Shown here: piece by piece, positions 60,001 through 64,000 of the stretch
Layout: every line of letters starts with the position of its first letter
Numbering within the stretch: position 1 is the first letter of the stretch
Origin: Megamerina dolium
Taxonomy: Eukaryota > Arthropoda > Insecta > Diptera > Megamerinidae
DNA length: 64,000 nucleotides
NCBI GenBank assembly: GCA_963854835.1
Contig: OY978528.1
Span: 54,222,508 to 54,286,507 of the forward strand
Reading direction: 5' to 3'
Position numbers and translations under genes: made by a program
The notes under the pieces: model-generated
Databases searched by the model: none
What the model saw: the letters and a program-made list of their open reading frames with translations, nothing else
What the model was told of the DNA's origin: nothing

Positions 60001-61743
60001 TGTTTCATAACCCTGTTTATATAACGTGCATATTATATATGGCAACATATTCCAGTAGCTAGTAGAAATAACAATAATCAGTTTCACTTGTAAATATTTC
60101 TAGCATCTAGCATATGAGTGAACGTTGAAAATGAACTTTCACTTGTACTTGACGATGATAAGTGTTTAGTAACATCAGTTTATGACAGCAACAGTAACAA
60201 TAACATAGGGCGGAACCAAAGTAATTGATATACAGACTTTATGCATACTATTATACACAGAAACATGTATACAAACATATGTATATCATGTTGCGCATGT
60301 GTTCTATAATATATATTATTATTATTATTATAAATGTGGTCAACATATCTGCATAAAATCATCAACACAACAGTAATAGTAATACAATAGTAAATACCAA
60401 AAAGAACCATAACAATATCTACGCTTACGAATATTTTTGGAAACAGGTGCATGCATTCGTATACAAAAATATAATGTAAGAATAGATGGGACACTCATAG
60501 TGAAAGTTGCACTTACATATACATGTATACATAACTAAGTATATGTGTATTGTTTGCTATACATTTTCACCCAGTACTACTACAAATCATATGAAATATT
60601 ATGATTATACCATATAATAAAACCACAATATACAAAACCATCTCATAAATACACATTTATTATTGCAAACGGTCGATTATGACAGTTCTTGTTGCTATAG
60701 AATTCATGCAAGTATATGTGGATATGCAAATTGTAAATACAAAACCTCACAATTCCATCATTTACCTTTGCAAGAGCGTGTTTACATATGTGAAGGTCAT
60801 ATCAGCACACCCACACATTGTTAAAGATGGCAAATATCAAAAATTGTGCAAGTTTTCCCAGAATTTTAATAGAATCGTTCTTTAAGTTAAAAAGAGCAAA
60901 ATTTTTCAAGATATTGAAATAATCGCTAGCAATAGAGTTTAAACGAGGTAAAATAGAGTACTAAGCAGCGTCACAAAAAGAAATGGTCGCACAGTAATTT
61001 GACTCTCAAATAATTTTTGATAAGATTTTTAATGTTAATAAAAGAAATAATTTCATATAGGGACCATAAGTAGTATACGTGTAGTAAAACCCAAATAATG
61101 TATTTTTACTTAAATAATATATTCCCAAAATATGATTAGAATATTCGCTAGCAACACACATTAGCGAAATTCTAATTCCCTCACTCAATGGGATGATGTT
61201 ACAAATGTATATTTAGAAGACTCGGTATTTCGAATATATTTTATGCCCAAAAATGTTACAGCACTGATGGGATCTTCTTTGAGCATTCATTGGCACTAGC
61301 AGTTGCACTACATTTTATGGATTGTATTTAAATAAATGTATTGTTGCTGATATTTTTCTTTTGGCACAAGCGTACAGTAATCATAAAAATAACAATTCAA
61401 CAAATTGTTCATTCGTGCATGAGTAAATATTTATGGTAGACTACAGTGTTTAAAGAAATCCACAATGGCCATGCAGCACCTAAAAAGTATGCAATAAATT
61501 TTGTGTACAAAAGATATAAAAAACATAAGTAGAAAACGCCAAACAAAAAAAAAAAATTAAAATTCAAGAATAAAGCAACAATAGTGCAGTGTTGTTAATG
61601 ATGGTGTGCACTCGTTATTATTGTTGGTATTATTGTTGTTGTATCGTAGTTGCTGCTGTTTGCATTCAACAAACGAGCAAACAAGTTGACTGCCTCAACT
61701 AAACGCAGACAATAGTTATAATACTATAGTTTTCTTATTCTCT
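57061..61743. other. AT-rich non-coding stretch
   Basis: About 4.7 kb without a supportable gene. Minus-strand ORF 58188-58382 includes KVPKAFMCKDNLLDNDGG but lacks an adequate splice acceptor. Contains poly-A runs and a short TACTGCAGTACTGCAGTGCT duplication near 58950. Confidence 0.4.
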
Positions 61744-61747
61744 AATA

Positions 61748-61833
<86 letters not shown>

Positions 61834-61837
61834 GATG
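61744..61837. repeat. AAT trinucleotide microsatellite
   Basis: About 26 nearly perfect AAT units, ending in ATG variants. It is the longest trinucleotide array in the window and creates a false poly-Tyr frame on the minus strand. Confidence 0.96.
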
Positions 61838-63590
61838 ACCATAAACCCTTGATTGCAATGACTTTGCCTTGTAGTTTGTTACACTTTTTGCGTGCTCTCT
61901 ATGATCAATGCAATGCAATGCTGTTGATAAGAGTGTATGTCTCATGGTAGTATTTTTTTGCTCTAATGCACTTAATGCTTCTGCTATTTAAGGTATTTTA
62001 TATTAAGGTATACTATGTGTCGAAGAATATTTTGCACAAAGGGTGATAAACGGCCAACAGCTTCGAAAAGTCTTGATCCAGCCTATATCCCAGTCTAGTG
62101 GCAAGTGTTAAATTTGATCAGGACCAGAAATTTAATCTTGAAAAAGTTAGTACGAGTATTGAGGCCATATATCAACATTCAACTCAATTGCAACATTACT
62201 ATTTTTATTTTCTGTGCTTTCGCAATTTAACGACATTATGAAAAGCAACGTCTATGTTTATGCAAATGCTTATATATCAACTTACAGCACTCAAATGACC
62301 GTCATCCTTTGTAATATTTGCATGATATCTCTCGCAACATTCCTTTTTTGTTTGTGTCGCTATGCCAATATAGTAATTAGGGTTGTGGCATTTTGACATT
62401 GAAATCGTATAGCAATGCCTACAGCTCATAATACGAGCTTGGTACTTCCCACAACTACTCGTTCATTCATCCTTGCTCTTTTTCAATTAAATACAATGTC
62501 GTCTAAAATTTTTTAAAATTTTTTTAAAGAGTTGCTTTACAATTTCAATAATTTCATTAATTGCAATTAATATAAACTTTATTTGTAATATTTTATTATA
62601 CTTGATGAATAAAGTTATTAAATACTAAAAGTTTAGATATATTTACTTGCATAAAATCGCACAAAGAGATAAGGAAATTAAATCGATATAGTTGTGAAGA
62701 GGTTGAAATAGAAATACAATATTACATTGCTAACTATAATCCCTTTCGGTTGGTAGCAAAATTATATTTTAGCTCATTTGTTGCTAGTGAATGTTCTAAT
62801 CGTATTTTAGGCATATACTACTAATGTTGGCCAAGTGAAAAATACATTATTTCAATTTTACTACATACATTAGAGGGAGAGGGAGAAAGCGTCAAAGACA
62901 AAAAGTAAGATAGGTAATACAAGCGCAGATTAGATTGCGTACACGTGCCAAACTAAAACAAAGGCAAAAAGCGAAGATGTGTAAATACTAAAAAAGTAAT
63001 GAATAGTATTCACGAAAACTATGTTATATATGCGTATGTACATAGGGTTCTACAAATATGTGCAAATACTACAATACCAGAAGGCTTACATGGAGTTAAT
63101 AAAGGCCGTTAAGCTTTCAGCTCTAGACAAAAATTATATTTAAGCAACGAGGACGGATCAAATAGTTTGTGACTTGATTAATGAACGATAGATTTGTCGC
63201 AAAAAAAAATCTTTTATTTTTCAACAAAAGGGAGCAATTCGTTTGCAATCGTGTATAATCTTGACAATCTTGATCTTAGTCAACTATGGTGAAACGGCAT
63301 CTATACGAAAAATAAGTCTCGCCCAGCAAACGGGATAAACATTTTTATAACATGCATTCATAGTCACTGAATTTGCTCAATAGGATTATAAATTTTTTTC
63401 TCAAAATTTTTTTTTCTTTTTTTCCCCAATTTTAATATTTATTTATTGAATCTTCTCCTTAATTGGAAAACTAACAATAAGTAATAGAATCTTACATACT
63501 AAATTTGTTAATAATTTGCGCTTCTTTCCGTTGTTTGAAACACAACAGTGTGGAAAAGTATATTCACATCAGGTTCAACGTATGGGTTCT
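61838..63590. other. AT-rich non-coding stretch
   Basis: No gene supported. The last part (about 63480-63590) may be the 3' untranslated region of the LINE that follows on the minus strand. Confidence 0.4.
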
Positions 63591-64000
63591 TTATAATCGT
63601 TGGTGCCCCAGGAATAGCAGCAAGCGCCTAGCTAAAGAATTTGGATGGTTATGAAGTTTGAGTGAGTAACTTCTGAAGAAGTTTGTGATTTCTTCCGAGA
63701 TAGTGGGGATATTTAAGCCTCTGTGGATGTTTTCATTCCTTATATACCAGGGCGCTTTTACAATCATTCGCAGACACTTGGATTGTGTTCGCTGGAGTTT
63801 TTCAATATTAGAAGGAGATGTGGTGCCCCATAACTGCATAGCATAAGTCCAGATTGGTTTGAATATTGCTTTGTAGAGGAGAACTTTGTATTCAAGATTT
63901 AACTTGGAGTTTTTATTTAAAAGCCGCCATAAATTATTTATCTTGAGCTTAATTTGAGTTGTCTTGGCGTCTATGTGCTTGCACCATGTAAGTCTTCTAT
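63591..64000 (-). CDS. LINE (jockey-like) reverse transcriptase C-terminus, runs off the window
   Basis: The minus-strand frame is uninterrupted from the window edge to a stop at 63593-63591, about 136 residues. It reads RRLTWCKHIDAKTTQIKLKI, then NNLWRLLNKNSKLNLEYKVL, LYKAIFKPIWTYAMQLWGTT and SPSNIEKLQRTQSKCLRMIV, then APWYIRNENIHRGLNIPTIS. The order LTWxxHI, LLYKAIxKPIWTY, QLWGT and QRxQSKxLRxI is characteristic of the thumb and C-terminal region of jockey-clade LINE reverse transcriptases. The catalytic box would lie beyond the window. No stops or shifts over 400 bp suggests a younger copy than the other LINEs here. The protein copies element RNA into DNA at the insertion site. Confidence 0.85.
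   Translation of the reverse strand, partial: RRLTWCKHIDAKTTQIKLKINNLWRLLNKNSKLNLEYKVLLYKAIFKPIWTYAMQLWGTTSPSNIEKLQRTQSKCLRMIVKAPWYIRNENIHRGLNIPTISEEITNFFRSYSLKLHNHPNSLARRLLLFLGHQRL

Noticed and set aside
61742..61945. Open frame with a long poly-Tyr tail on the minus strand
   Set aside because: It is a translation of the AAT microsatellite; there is no splice or family support.

Overview
This window looks like insect nuclear DNA. It is AT-rich, with long non-coding stretches, exons bounded by GT/AG splice signals, mariner/Tc1 transposon remains, several non-LTR retrotransposon (LINE) remains and many dinucleotide and trinucleotide microsatellites. This fits a higher fly; a tephritid fruit fly is my best guess from the style of the repeats, but that is inference. 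There are no bacterial-style genes, operons, CRISPR arrays or plasmid features.

Host gene. The only host protein-coding gene I can support is on the minus strand. Three exons (13354-13650, 10537-10883, 9547-9946) encode a low-complexity region rich in Gly, His, Gln and Pro. All three begin in the same splice phase and the first ends in the matching phase, so the second and third can be alternative 3' choices. The 10537-10883 exon carries a stop and would end the protein in Glu-Phe-Ser-Val, which fits a class II PDZ-binding tail. A short terminal exon at 9030-9063 and a 27-nt microexon at 40866-40892 are weaker candidates. I do not recognise the gene, and its 5' part is not identified here. 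Most of the remaining sequence is probably intron or flank.

Mobile DNA. Mariner/Tc1-type transposase remains lie at 236-1400, 38790-39551, 39880-40135, 42793-43600 and perhaps 7040-7200. LINE reverse transcriptase remains lie at 21437-21840, 23400-24470, 26650-28380, 36220-37550 and 63591-64000; the last is uninterrupted and runs off the window. A tRNA-derived SINE is present in about eight copies. Four have direct repeats consistent with target-site duplications, and three of those sit inside other transposons. Two 1.6-1.7 kb repeats at 46925-48598 and 55285-56850 share terminal inverted repeats and about eight internal units of roughly 150 bp. Smaller inverted-repeat elements lie at 34404-34643, 45137-45639 and 54549-54669.

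Layout. 0-2.4 kb: mariner with nested SINE. 2.4-9 kb: AT-rich DNA. 9-13.7 kb: host exons. 13.7-21 kb: intron or flank with SINE copies. 21-28.4 kb: LINE cluster. 28.4-36 kb: mostly AT-rich with one MITE. 36-44.2 kb: LINE and mariner cluster. 44.2-57 kb: repeat-rich. 57-63.5 kb: AT-rich with a long AAT array. 63.6-64 kb: start of another LINE. The transposons are independent insertions and form no pathway with the host gene.
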